A DNA stretch of 64,000 nt from Neoscytalidium dimidiatum (Eukaryota > Ascomycota > Dothideomycetes > Botryosphaeriales > Botryosphaeriaceae). Shown piece after piece: positions 53,468-62,395 of the stretch. The DNA lies in contig CM074697.1 in the NCBI GenBank assembly GCA_037367355.1, forward strand, positions 1,860,001-1,924,000. The letters run 5' to 3'. Both the position numbers and the translations under genes were made by a program. Below the pieces are notes generated by a model. The model worked only from the letters and a program-made list of their open reading frames with translations, was not told the DNA's origin and did no database searches. Numbering within the stretch: position 1 is the first letter of the stretch; each line of letters begins with the position of its first letter.

Positions 53468-54115
53468 TCATTGATGGATAGCACTTCCCAGCGCATCCAT
53501 CGCATTTTCCAGGTCTGCATGCGAGTCCTCGGGATTTTGCGGCTCAGGTGAGCGTCTTTCCGGGACAGCTCCGGCCTTGAGCTCGCTCAGCGCCTTTTTC
53601 AAGTCCGCATGTGAATCCTCCGGCTGTTGACGTTTGCTGGGAACGGCCCCGGCCTTGAGGTCGCTCAGTGCCTTCCGGAGCTCAGCATGCGAGTCCTCTT
53701 GAGCCGCAGACCGCTTGCTCGGGATGGCATCGGCCTTGAGATCACTCAATGCCTTTCGGAGATCGGCATGCGAGTCCTCTTGCGCTTCTGGGTCGGCTGA
53801 TCGTTTGCTCGGAATAGCCGCTGCGAATCCATCCAGCGTCTTCAGCAGGTCGGCGTGTGAATCTTCTTGCGCGAGAGTCTCGGCAGAGCGCTTGGTCGGG
53901 ATCGCCGCCGCGAATTCGTCAAGCGTCTTGCGAAGGTCCGCATGGGAGTCTTCTTGGGCTCGAGGGTCGGCAGAACGTTTATTCGGAATGGCTGCCGCGA
54001 ATTCATTCAAGGTCTTTCGAAGATCTTCGTGGGAATCCTCTTGAACTCTAGGTAGAGCGGCTGCCGCGCAGATGCCTGATGCTGCTGCCAAGAGGAGGAT
54101 GTTGTGGAAATGCAT
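53468..54115 (-). CDS. secreted Kex2-processed repeat peptide precursor (KEP-like), seven EDSHxxL repeats
   Basis: An intronless gene for 215 aa. A signal peptide (MHFHNILLLAAASGICAAA, cleavage near AAA-LPR) is followed by seven tandem units. Each begins (Q)EDSHADL-like, at residues 26, 55, 84, 113, 140, 166 and 196, so spacing is 26-30 residues. Six dibasic sites separate them: KR at 46-47, 75-76, 104-105, 134-135 and 161-162, and RR at 187-188. This is the layout of fungal precursors cut by the Golgi protease Kex2. The spacer after each site has Ala or Pro at many alternate positions (SADPRA, SAETLA, SADPEA, SPEPQNP), which resembles Ste13 dipeptidase trimming of yeast alpha-factor. Predicted products are about 20-residue amphipathic peptides ending AIPS/AVPS. 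The first three units share KTLxxFAAAIP and the next three share KALSxLKA, so two subfamilies exist. No Trp, Tyr or Cys occurs after the signal peptide, so it is neither a typical pheromone nor a cysteine-rich effector. Confidence 0.8.
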   Translation of the reverse strand: MHFHNILLLAAASGICAAAALPRVQEDSHEDLRKTLNEFAAAIPNKRSADPRAQEDSHADLRKTLDEFAAAIPTKRSAETLAQEDSHADLLKTLDGFAAAIPSKRSADPEAQEDSHADLRKALSDLKADAIPSKRSAAQEDSHAELRKALSDLKAGAVPSKRQQPEDSHADLKKALSELKAGAVPERRSPEPQNPEDSHADLENAMDALGSAIHQ

Positions 54116-54759
54116 TGCGTTTTCGGATTACGGATTGAGCTTATGCAAGAAAAAGTAGCAAGAGAAGAATATAGTCTGACCTGCAGGACAACTCGTTGAA
54201 TGGCTAGATGTGCAAATGGGGCACCTGCCACTCTTATAGGCGCCCGGCTCTCCTCAGCATCCACCCAGGTTTTGCTCCCTGTTGTGCCAATCCTGTCCTC
54301 GGTCCTCGGCCTCCCAAAGTGATGACGACGCCTCTCAGTGCTGTCACATCATCTTCGAGAACTGAAGCAGAATGCCCAGCAAGAACGGGCAACGTAGATG
54401 GAGTTGAGACCTCGATGATGCGTACTTGTGTCCGGCTATTCCAGGCCTCACTTCTATTCTGCTCGCAATGCTAACCCCACAAAGGCTAGAATCAGGTTTC
54501 AATTACCCGATCTGTAACGTTTGGTAGCGCCGGAAGCCATCCTTCCGCGAAGTCTGGGCGAAACATAGCCAAGACTACAAGTGTAAGACCTTGCGTACGA
54601 TATCGGCGCAGATCATCTTTCGATTTGGAGGAAGACCTTCTCGTTTAGGCACTATACACAAGCCCTAGACTAAACCGAAAGCAGACTCGACCTGGTTCTT
54701 TGACGGCTCAACATCACCTCTTCCTTCAACCTCGACACCGCCCACAACGCTGGCGGCGG
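54116..54759. other. intergenic, promoter side of the repeat-peptide gene
   Basis: Apart from the putative TATA box, no motif or gene was recognised. It separates the repeat-peptide gene from the permease relic. Confidence 0.5.
54233..54238 (-). promoter_or_regulatory. putative TATA box of the repeat-peptide gene
   Basis: TATAAG on the minus strand (context CCTATAAGAG), about 118-123 bp upstream of the start codon. The distance is reasonable for a strongly expressed, TATA-driven fungal gene with a leader of about 90 nt. This is inference from position only. Confidence 0.4.
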
Positions 54760-55311
54760 CTACAATGTCTCGTCATTCACAGGCGGTGAGAACAGCCTGC
54801 CCTTCCAGATACCATGACAATGTCATTGCGACTGTGAAGGCTGCCATGATCACGCTCGTATAATTCATGGTCAGGGCTAACACAGGATGTACCTGTGGAA
54901 TCTGCGAATAGTGCTTAGTCGGTGTCAAATCCAACACAGCACTGATATTTTGGGGCACGTACGACGGCAACAATTGCCACCAGGATGCTGTAGCCCACGA
55001 AAACAAGGTTAGTCAGGTCGGCCCACCGGTCGAAATTCCATCTGGTTTAAGGGTAGCGTTGCGCCTCGGGTGAACAGCAGTGCCGGCGCGGGGGAGCCTA
55101 GTCGAGCATAAGCATGCATCCTGCAAGAACGGATGGATGATACAAGCCCCGACGGAGTCCCGGAACCGGAGGAACGTCCGTGGGCGGGTGGGTTAAAAAC
55201 AGTCTGATAACGAACGCGTTGCATAGCAATGGCCTCGATCATGGCAGCAATGTTGGGTGTGCCAAACGACTTTAGTCTATCTTCACAGCAGTATAGAGAG
55301 GTGCCCCGCAC
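54760..55311 (-). pseudogene. decayed C-terminal part of an APC-type amino-acid/choline permease
   Basis: Pieces of one permease C-terminus are scattered over different frames. In order along the minus strand they are: FGTPNIAAMIEAIA, TRGATLPLNQ, FDRWADLTNLVFVGYSILVAIVAV, then after frame changes MNYTSVIMAAFTVAMTLSWYLEG, and finally GRLFSPPVNDETL before a stop at 54760. Such order matches the last helices of fungal APC permeases, where an MNYTSV-type segment precedes the final helix. At least two frameshifts and a stop interrupt it, and no start or N-terminal half is present. It is therefore a remnant, not a gene with introns, although a short intron between the fragments cannot be fully excluded. 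Confidence 0.55.
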
Positions 55312-55812
55312 AGTCAGTAGCTGTTGGGCATGATGAGGCCAGCTCAGCCCTGCGGGAAACCGGCGTTAGCGGCAGCCGGAGGCTTCTTCAGGCACTACTC
55401 ATTTTGGTTGTGTTTGACTGTCTGCCGAGGCGCACGATTGGCAAGATTCGCAGCCATGTTGGTAGGGCAGCACGCCCAGCTCGGAAGAGGTAGAAGGAAA
55501 CAGCAGCTTCGCAATCCGCTGTGATAGTCCTAGAAAACAAGTCTAAGCCGGAATCGAAGGATTTGCCACTGGGACGCAGGCGAGAGGATACCGAAAGGAC
55601 AGCGGCGGCATTGTTGCTGCGTGGATTGAGGAAGATAAGGGCACCCCAGCCGAACGAGCCAATTCCTCCTACCTGCTGTGCCGATGGCCCACCCTGCTGC
55701 CAGCGCCTCCACCTCCGTTCCGCGCCATGCGCCGCTTTATTCCGGGCGGACTCCGCTGAGACTACCCATCATCTCAACCTCCCAGCAAGCCAATGCGACG
55801 CACGACATAGTA

Positions 55813-56780
55813 ATGAATGGCAAGCGATCCAGAAAAGGTACGACTTGCCCATCCTCCCGTAACCTCATCTCACCTCTCTCTGGTTGCTGGACCTGCCGCA
55901 AACGACACCAAAAAATGCGACGAAGCAAAACCTACCTGCATGGACTGTCGTTTACGGGGCGCAGCATGCGGGGGCTACGGAATCACACTCACTGGCTTCA
56001 CTGCTTGCAATGGCGTCGATGGCCAAATGGTCTCCAAGGAAGGCCATCCGACGCGGCCCGCGTGATATGCTCTCAGCGCTGCTCAGAGCGAGCCACAACC
56101 GGGTCCACGGCGCCGCAGAAATTCTACACGGCCAAAAAATGCACTTTCCTCCAAGGAGCACAGTCCCAGCCATGTTTCAACCCAGCCGCACGGAACCTGT
56201 GTCTCCGGAAACACTGCAGTCTTTGCCTCCTTCGCAGAATCCACTCTATCCCTTCATATCAACATGCATCCGAAGCCAGCTCGCGTACGCCACTGACTGC
56301 TACCGCGCATGGCCTCGATTCCTGCCAGCATAACGCAGGTACTCAGCCGGCAGGATCCTCTGCTCCTCGGCTCCATGCTGAAGGCAACCTTGCTGAAGCC
56401 ATGTGGCAGAGCTCCGAAGGAATACCATCCTTTGCTCAGCCAATGGACCCATCGATCTGGTCTGGGCTTGAGGAACGCCCGTCTGCTGGACTGTCTGCTC
56501 TCAACAGTCTTCGATGTAAGTGTTTAATTTGTCAACACGAGCTTGGCTGATGGAAGCAGGTTATAGGGAGCGGCCTGGAGACGTGGAGCTTAAAGCTTAC
56601 TGGTGCCGTCGATTGCTACAGCGGGGATTGTCGAGGCTGGATGGCCCAGTCACCACTGCCATGAAATGCGTGCTATTGCAATACAATTGGATGGCCATGA
56701 TGGGCCGAAAACTGTTAGCCGGAGTGCAGCCTTCCGCCATCGTGAAAGATGGGCATAGAAAACTATTTGTCTAAGGAAGG
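55813..56780 (+). pseudogene. Zn2Cys6 transcription factor relic with frameshifted zinc cluster
   Basis: An ATG at 55813 starts MNGKRSRK, and at 55885 the zinc cluster begins CWTCRKRHQK. The rest of the cluster, KCDEAKPTCMDCRLRGAAC, is in the next frame. The break lies in a run of six A at 55910-55915; five A would keep the frame. All six Cys are otherwise present with Zn2Cys6 spacing. After it comes GYGITLT, as in this regulator group. The 45 nt before the cluster look like an old intron (GTACGA donor) whose acceptor AG is missing. Further right, fragments such as ATDCYRAWPRFLPA, PLLLGSMLKA and CVLLQYNWMAMMGRKL lie in different frames. The gene looks dead, but a sequencing error in the A run should be ruled out. 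Confidence 0.6.
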
Positions 56781-57290
56781 AAGTTGGAGGTAGAAGAGTA
56801 TCTAAAGAAAGTTTAGAAATACCTGAGGTTCTCTATTTATACTTAATTAATAAAAATTACTAAAATACTCTATTTTTGAATCTTCCAATAAAGACTTAAT
56901 TTTCCAGGGTACCTTATACGAATTAACTAGAGCTTCTCAGTAGAATACTTATGTTGTAAACTCTTTTTTTGGTTATTTAGATTATAAAGGTTAAACCTTA
57001 AAACCCGTTATTCTCTAATAAGTAGTAGAAGAGGTATTACTGCTTACTGTGTTTGAGTCGGCATAGCACCTTCCTGAAACTGCTGGTACAGTAGCTGTGA
57101 TTGGGTATGCCATATTTATAGTATCCAAAAGTGATAGATAAAATAAGGGAATCGTTGAGAACGAGAGTCTGTGAGATTTAATACTGCAGCACTTAGACCA
57201 GCGAAAGATGGTACGGAGGAGAAGGAGGGTATATTTTTATGCTGAAGCCTTCGCTTGAACAGGCGTTCCTAGAGCTCCATGCCGCCTAGG
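56781..57290. other. AT-rich, TpA-rich tract, probably RIP-affected
   Basis: Composition shifts sharply to AT (for example around 56820-57010) with many TA steps such as TTAATTAATA and no coding capacity. This fits repeat-induced point mutation of old repeats, a known process in Pezizomycotina, but no index was computed. Confidence 0.45.
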
Positions 57291-57348
57291 GATGATGTCG
57301 AACTAAAAAAGTACGATGCTGCCCCGTTTCCGGTCCTGGCTAGTGGCC
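57291..57348. repeat. copy 1 of a dispersed repeat (partner 58721-58780)
   Basis: Shares GTACGATGC and CCTGGCTAGTGGCC-like blocks, in the same order and orientation, with 58721-58780. Overall identity is moderate over about 58 bp. Confidence 0.5.
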
Positions 57349-57439
57349 TTAATTTTGTCCTATAGACGGCTATTTCCACTGGTTTTGGGGTGGATTGTAG
57401 CTGTCATAGTCCTACTGTAGGGTATGTGAGAGTCTTGGA

Positions 57440-58185
57440 AACAGCGTTTCTTTTAGTTCTCTCGATCTTATTGTTAAGCTGGCTAGCTTTGTTTCGAATT
57501 GCTGGTATTGATTCGATTTGGTGGTATTTCGTGCAGGCCGATGCTTTGTAGGTTGTCTTATGGGAGTTCTTGGCCAAGGAACTGTTCTAATACTCTTGTC
57601 TGGCCTGTTTGATTGCTTGGAAGTAGGCTTGCGGGCGAGTAGGCATTATTTTTCCTTTCGGGCTCGGGGGTCTTTCAGGAGCTTTGTTTTCTTGCCTAGT
57701 TCTTGCCGGTATTCCGTAATTTTAACACTCCACCAAGGCTTGATCCGTGTAGTGGGCTTAGCCAGCGGGATGGCTGTGCTGGCAGCGGGTATGATGGCAG
57801 ACGTCAGGGCTTCTCCTAGCTTTTCTAGGGCCGGGATTTGGTGGTTCTGCCCTTTCATGATGGCTTTGTGTATGGCATCCGAGTCTGCTGTGGGTGTTTG
57901 GCTTTCTGCCAGGAGCGTTCGAATGTTCTGTCGAAATTCAGCCTGCAGTTTGCCCCAGTCTGCCTTTCTGGTTGAATCTGCCTTGGAAGGATGCCGGATT
58001 GTCTTTGTTGGAGTCATTGAGGTAAATCGAAAAAGGTACGGGGAAGTGGTCTGGCCCAACGTTGCTGGATACTTGCCACTCCTATATCTTGTCCGCTAAT
58101 TGGTTGGATGCTAGCGTGAGATCGATGACTGTGGGCCTTCCCAGTGGGGCCGGTAGAAGGTGCCTTCTCCGGACTTGTTCATTAG
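57440..58185 (-). mobile_element. non-LTR (LINE-like) retrotransposon fragment
   Basis: The minus strand encodes the end of an AP-type endonuclease domain: TVIDLTLASNQLADKI, a stop, EWQVSSNVGPDHFPVPFSIYL. PDHFPV corresponds to the final SDHxP motif. The region between endonuclease and reverse transcriptase follows: ADWGKLQAEFRQNI, IPALEKLGEALTSAIIPAA and KPWWSVKITEYRQELGKKTK, then YFQAIKQARQEY in another frame. This order is typical of fungal Tad1-like elements. One stop and at least two frameshifts make it inactive, and no reverse transcriptase core (FADD) is seen. A long open frame on the opposite strand at 57518-58099 is its shadow. Confidence 0.75.
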
Positions 58186-58462
58186 GCTTGAGTTGTTTGT
58201 TCGATTTATTCGATCAGCTTGATTGCCTCAACGAGGTGAACCGCTGAAGAGCTCATTGAGTGCTGAGTTCACCCTTTATTCATCTTACTATCAATGACCA
58301 ACTATGAAATCTTGTGGGGTATTGGGTTTCAATGATGAATCATTGGTGCTGGACCGTGACAGCGTACCTCTTAAGATCCGATCCACTCACTCGAACTCGA
58401 CTTTTCGTTCCGTATCGGCTTTGTGACAGTCTTACATCCAGGTTTCGTCGTCGAGAAGGTAG

Positions 58463-58723
58463 CTAGCTAGCAATCACGTCCGTAGCGTCGCGTCCGGGAG
58501 CTTTCATCAAGGAGGCGAGGAGGAAGAAGGCGAGGGTGACGATGCTGCCAATACCGCCGGCGGCCATGGCTCCGTTCGGCCCTCGTAGAAGTAGGAGCAG
58601 GCTCTCGGGATGGCCTTCCCTTCTGATCAGGGGGCCCGTTATTCCCACTATTGCCCAGCTGCGCGCCTTCTCGAAGTGATCCGCATGCTGTTGTTGCTCC
58701 TCTACACGTAGTAGGTGAACCAT
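58463..58723 (-). CDS. hypothetical small protein with one hydrophobic helix
   Basis: A possible 86-aa product starting MVHLLRVEEQQQHADHFEKA. A balanced segment, SWAIVGITGPLIRREGHPESLL, follows, then a glycine-rich hydrophobic helix (GAMAAGGIGSIVTLAFFLLASL) and a short hydrophilic end. The composition looks more protein-like than neighbouring frames. The frame continues upstream without a clear ATG, and part of the upstream sequence recurs at 57291-57348, so this could be a fragment of a degenerate gene. No family is recognised. Confidence 0.3.
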   Translation of the reverse strand: MVHLLRVEEQQQHADHFEKARSWAIVGITGPLIRREGHPESLLLLLRGPNGAMAAGGIGSIVTLAFFLLASLMKAPGRDATDVIAS

Positions 58724-58780
58724 GAACTGTCGAAGTGAAGAAGTACGATGCCGCACTTATCACAGTGCTGGCTAGTGGCC
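58721..58780. repeat. copy 2 of a dispersed repeat (partner 57291-57348)
   Basis: See the partner copy. The shared blocks include AAGTACGATG and GGCTAGTGGCC. The two copies are about 1.4 kb apart and in the same orientation. Confidence 0.5.
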
Positions 58781-58880
58781 GTGATGTTGTTATACAAAGC
58801 CATATTGAGAGCGGACGAGAACTACGGGCGCGAAGACGGAATGGGAGAAGACAAGGTGTGTGGTGTTTGATTCCGAAACA

Positions 58881-58930
58881 GCCTGCTGGATGAATGAGAA
58901 ACTGAGGCGCTGGCAAAAGTCAGCTTTGAT
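58881..58930. repeat. 50-bp direct repeat, copy A
   Basis: Matches 59226-59275 over about 50 bp at roughly 80% identity by eye. Both contain GCCTGCT, GAGAAACTG and AAAAGTCAGCTTT in the same order. Confidence 0.6.
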
Positions 58931-59225
58931 AAGACCAGCGGCAAACAGATAACCGGGCAGTACCCAAGTAGATAGGTATTTAATGACCTGCGACCGCGCA
59001 GGCAATCTCCCGAGCGAAAGAGACAGACAGCTAGAAGAAGTGAAATGGAAGAGAATAGTGGCTTGGGAGCTCAATACCTGTCAGGATGCGAAGGGAAGGA
59101 AGGAGCAGCGGATCCGCTTCCGCGCATTTACAAGCGCGGATCGTCGCAATCAGAACAGAATCAACCGAATCACACATTCAGAGTTGTCATTGCTCAATAA
59201 TCCCGTGCGTGGCGATATCAAGGCA

Positions 59226-59275
59226 GCCTGCTAGATGACCGAGAAACTGGAGCCCCAGCAAAAGTCAGCTTTCAG
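59226..59275. repeat. 50-bp direct repeat, copy B
   Basis: Partner of 58881-58930, same orientation, 345 bp away. A weaker third relative (CCGAGAAATTGAAGGCC...CCAGCA) may lie near 59739-59778. Confidence 0.6.
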
Positions 59276-61240
59276 CTCGGTGGCAGACACCTCTCTATGG
59301 TCCGATCGAGCGTGCTCGAAGCCGGCGCGACCGGCACGACTGGCGGCCAGATAGTGGTCGGAGGCTTGCATGAAACGATGGTGTGCGGCAAGAAGAGTAT
59401 TGAAGGGTAGCAGGGAAGACTGCCGCCATCGACAGGCGTGCGCTGCATAAACTTCGTGGCTGATATGGGTGGTTGTTGAGTCGTCAACGCGGCTGTGGCT
59501 GCTGTTCCAACAGCGCCATCTTTACCGATTCCTGGTGAGACATGTGGTTCCTGTAAGGCACTCAGCATAAGAGTTCCGTGTCGGCTAGTAGGCAAAGATG
59601 CTTGAAACCGTGGAGGAGGCGAGCCAGAGGAGAAAATACCTGAAAATGGCCATCGCACGTTCACATCGAGTGGCTGATGTGAGCGGCCGGTGCAAGCGGC
59701 ACAACTGACAACTGGCACGGCTGGCGGCCAGCTGGTGGCTGAGTAGCCGAGAAATTGAAGGCCTGTATGGCCAGCATTTGGCCCGGTGGTGGAGCAGTAG
59801 TCGTGAAGTCGCAGGTGATGGAACGACAGACGGTGCCGCGCAGAGGTGCGTCGCTGGCAGTACTGTGCCTGGTAGAACAGGCTGAGAGAGTGCAGCAGCT
59901 ACACGTCTTCCAAAGCTCAAGGGGCACCTGAAGCGCATCACGGGCAAGTTCGGAGGTGTGAAGATTACTCGGTGCTGGTGGTCTCTCACTTCGTCCCGGA
60001 TCTGATACTTGGCGCAGATGAAGCCTCTTGTCGCTCTCACTTCGCAATATTCCACTTCCGGGCGGAAAACATGTCAGCAGCAAGGTAACAGCGGTTTAAT
60101 AGTTCCCTTTGAGGTTTGAGCGAAAAGTCCGGTCGGTGGGCGTTTCCTCCGCGAAGTGAGTGGTGATAGGGAGGACTGTGCGATCAGTCTACGGGCTGCG
60201 GCTCACCCAAACAAGCTTCGGGCGGTCAAATAATTCGCGCAGGGCTTACTCAGAGGTGGACGAAGCCTGGAAAGCCGGCTGACTGGCCGTACGGCGCCCG
60301 TTGATGAGGTGACTGAGCAGGGTGCTGCTGTCGGGGTCGCTTCGCTGGCCTGCTGTGCATACTGCACACGGCCCGCGCAGAGCCAGAGCCTTCCCAATTC
60401 GAATCAACCTCACTCGCAGTGCCAAGAAAAGCGACCGAACCCTCCAGCTCTTCTCGGGATCACCATGACCTCTACAGCCACCAAACTCTCACCATGGCCC
60501 ATTTCCCCACGCAAGCAACGGCCGCCTCGCATGCCTCGCAATGCTCTGCCAGCCTCTGATATAACCCGTAATCTCTTTTTCACACTGTACCGACTCTTTG
60601 CACAGTCCACCCGGTAGCTCACCACCTGTGCAGGCATTATGCGGCTGCACGGCCATCAACCTTGACGCTTAAGGGAAAGCTCACCCAGGCTCGAAGTTAC
60701 TCTTGCAAACACCACAGCCTCACCTCACCTGTCAGACAGCCGGAAACTGAGCATCAAATCACCCTCACTCTCGCAAAATGAGTAAGGTCCCCTTCGGACC
60801 AGCCGCATTGTGCAATACCTCTGCACAGCTCTCACTGCTATTCTACAGTCTTCGCTGCTTTCGTCCGCATGGGCCAACTTGTGGCTTCTAAGCCGGCCTC
60901 ATTCTCGTCAGACATTGCTAAATACAGCCGGACCTTGTGTGATCACATGGAGTCTAGTTACAACTTGAGCTACCTCTCAACTTACTTGGAGCCCGAACAT
61001 GCGCAGGCACGCCATGCTACCAAGCAAAGCCCTCGGCTCTATTCTCATAGAAACAGCAGCCGGCCAGCGCCCCTCTTTGTTTTTAAATAATCATACGGAC
61101 CTTATGTAAGCATATCCAGGTAGGTCTTGCTTTGACGTACTACTTACTGCATACAGAGCCCAGAAAGGTGTAATCCCACCATGCCACCCAATAAAGCGCC
61201 CAATTCCGCTCGTGTGCATTCCACGACTGACCAGCTCCCC

Positions 61241-61262
61241 CCTCAAGTTTCTTTGGAGCCAT
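61241..61262. repeat. diverged direct repeat, copy 1 (partner 61411-61432)
   Basis: A 22-bp block containing AAGTTTCTTTG is shared with 61411-61432, in the same orientation. CCGGCC-type sequence precedes the partner copy and also appears at 61060-61080 before CTTTGT. Confidence 0.4.
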
Positions 61263-61410
61263 GCAAACCGTACATATCGACACATAGCTAGAGCTCGATC
61301 GAATGGGCTGCTGACGCTTTCCTAGGAGCCTGAGACGGCTTGAACGTGTTATGCAGTGTACTAAAGCGCCTGACTCTACTCATATAAAGCCTACGACCGG
61401 CCGGCCCCTA

Positions 61411-61432
61411 CTTGAAGTTTCTTTGTAGTTAT
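61411..61432. repeat. diverged direct repeat, copy 2 (partner 61241-61262)
   Basis: See copy 1. It lies 170 bp downstream and differs at about four positions. Confidence 0.4.
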
Positions 61433-62395
61433 ACTAATCATAACACAGTACGTGTTGTCAAGGGTAATTACTTGGCAACGCACCTTACATATATAAGCGG
61501 GTGTACTAAAGCCTCTGAAAGGCATGGCAACCAGATGAACACTCTCTTCGCCTAGGAATCAGAACGCAGTGATCTGGCGACACTATCATGATTCTCAGAG
61601 CGTTCAGTCACTCAATGTGCACGTGCAATCGCCTTGCTTTTGCTGCACACCACCTGTACCGCCATGCCAACTTCAGCCACACTGCTCACGTTCATGCATA
61701 CAGCCTACTCCAACGCTGAAACTATGGTCAGCACGACACACAGAGCAGTAGCTGGTCGATCGAGCTGCAGCATGCCTTATCTCCACCGAGACTTTTCAGT
61801 GTTCTTACCGCCGCTTAGCCGCCTACACCGCTATTTTACCTTCATGTTGTTAGACTCACCCTGTGTCTAGTCTGTATGGGTACTATAAATCTACTGCCCG
61901 AGTGTTGCCTATATCAGCCTCTAATCACCGGTTGGCTACCAGTAGCGCAGGTATTTTAACTTTATCGACCGTACCGGCATCTATCATACTCAATTAAACC
62001 ATATTAGGTAGCCTTTTCGGTTGCAATCGGTCCGCTTTCTGACTTCTAGGGCCATAATTTCTTAGTCATCCAGTAGGATGCTTCGGTAAGAAGCTCATAT
62101 ACCATTATGTAGGCTGATGCAATAGCCTAGTAAAATAAAAATTACTATGGATACTAAACAGTAATAAAGTATAAAAATTATTAGGTGATATTTTTTTTGT
62201 TTATTTACCTAAAGATAGCTGTAGAAAAACTATGTCATAGAGATACTACTTAGTTGCTCTCTATCTGCTACTGATCTAGATGCCGACTATACTAGACTCT
62301 AGTTTCTCAGCCGTTCAGCCACTAGCTGGGCGTAATTTAGTAATTTAAAGATATCTCTTTTCCCGGCGGTTTGTATTTCTAAATACGTATCTCCT

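Larger units (their letters stand above)
58781..62395. other. gene-poor accessory DNA with diverged repeats and AT-rich tracts
   Basis: No gene can be supported. Open frames at 59272-60083 (minus) are Pro/Ser/Ala-rich and overlap in two frames. A pair of short CTGGCGGCCAG-containing segments recurs at about 59337-59350 and 59720-59734. From 61000 to 61500 three diverged copies of a unit with CCGGCC and TCAAGTTTCTTTG blocks occur. From about 61860 to 62400 the sequence is AT-rich and TA-rich like 56781-57290. It looks like a graveyard of repeats. Confidence 0.45.

Noticed and set aside
53468..54115. Alpha-pheromone precursor
   Set aside because: The Kex2 layout fits, but the units lack the short Trp/Cys/Pro-Gly-Gln cores of Pezizomycotina alpha-pheromones and there is no Trp or Cys in them.
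53468..54115. Dikaritin-type RiPP precursor (ustiloxin/phomopsin-like)
   Set aside because: Those cores contain Tyr and sit near UstY-type (DUF3328) oxidase genes. The units have no Tyr, and no such gene was seen within 10 kb on either side.
57518..58099. 193-aa open frame on the plus strand
   Set aside because: It is antisense to a recognisable retrotransposon coding region; its hydrophobic look is a shadow.
59272..60083. Secreted or structural protein on the minus strand
   Set aside because: Two overlapping frames are both Pro/Ser/Ala-rich and contain repeated DNA blocks; no signal peptide or consistent frame was found.
60390..60425. tRNA-like TTCGAATC segment
   Set aside because: The flanking bases cannot pair as a T-stem and no anticodon or acceptor arm is present.
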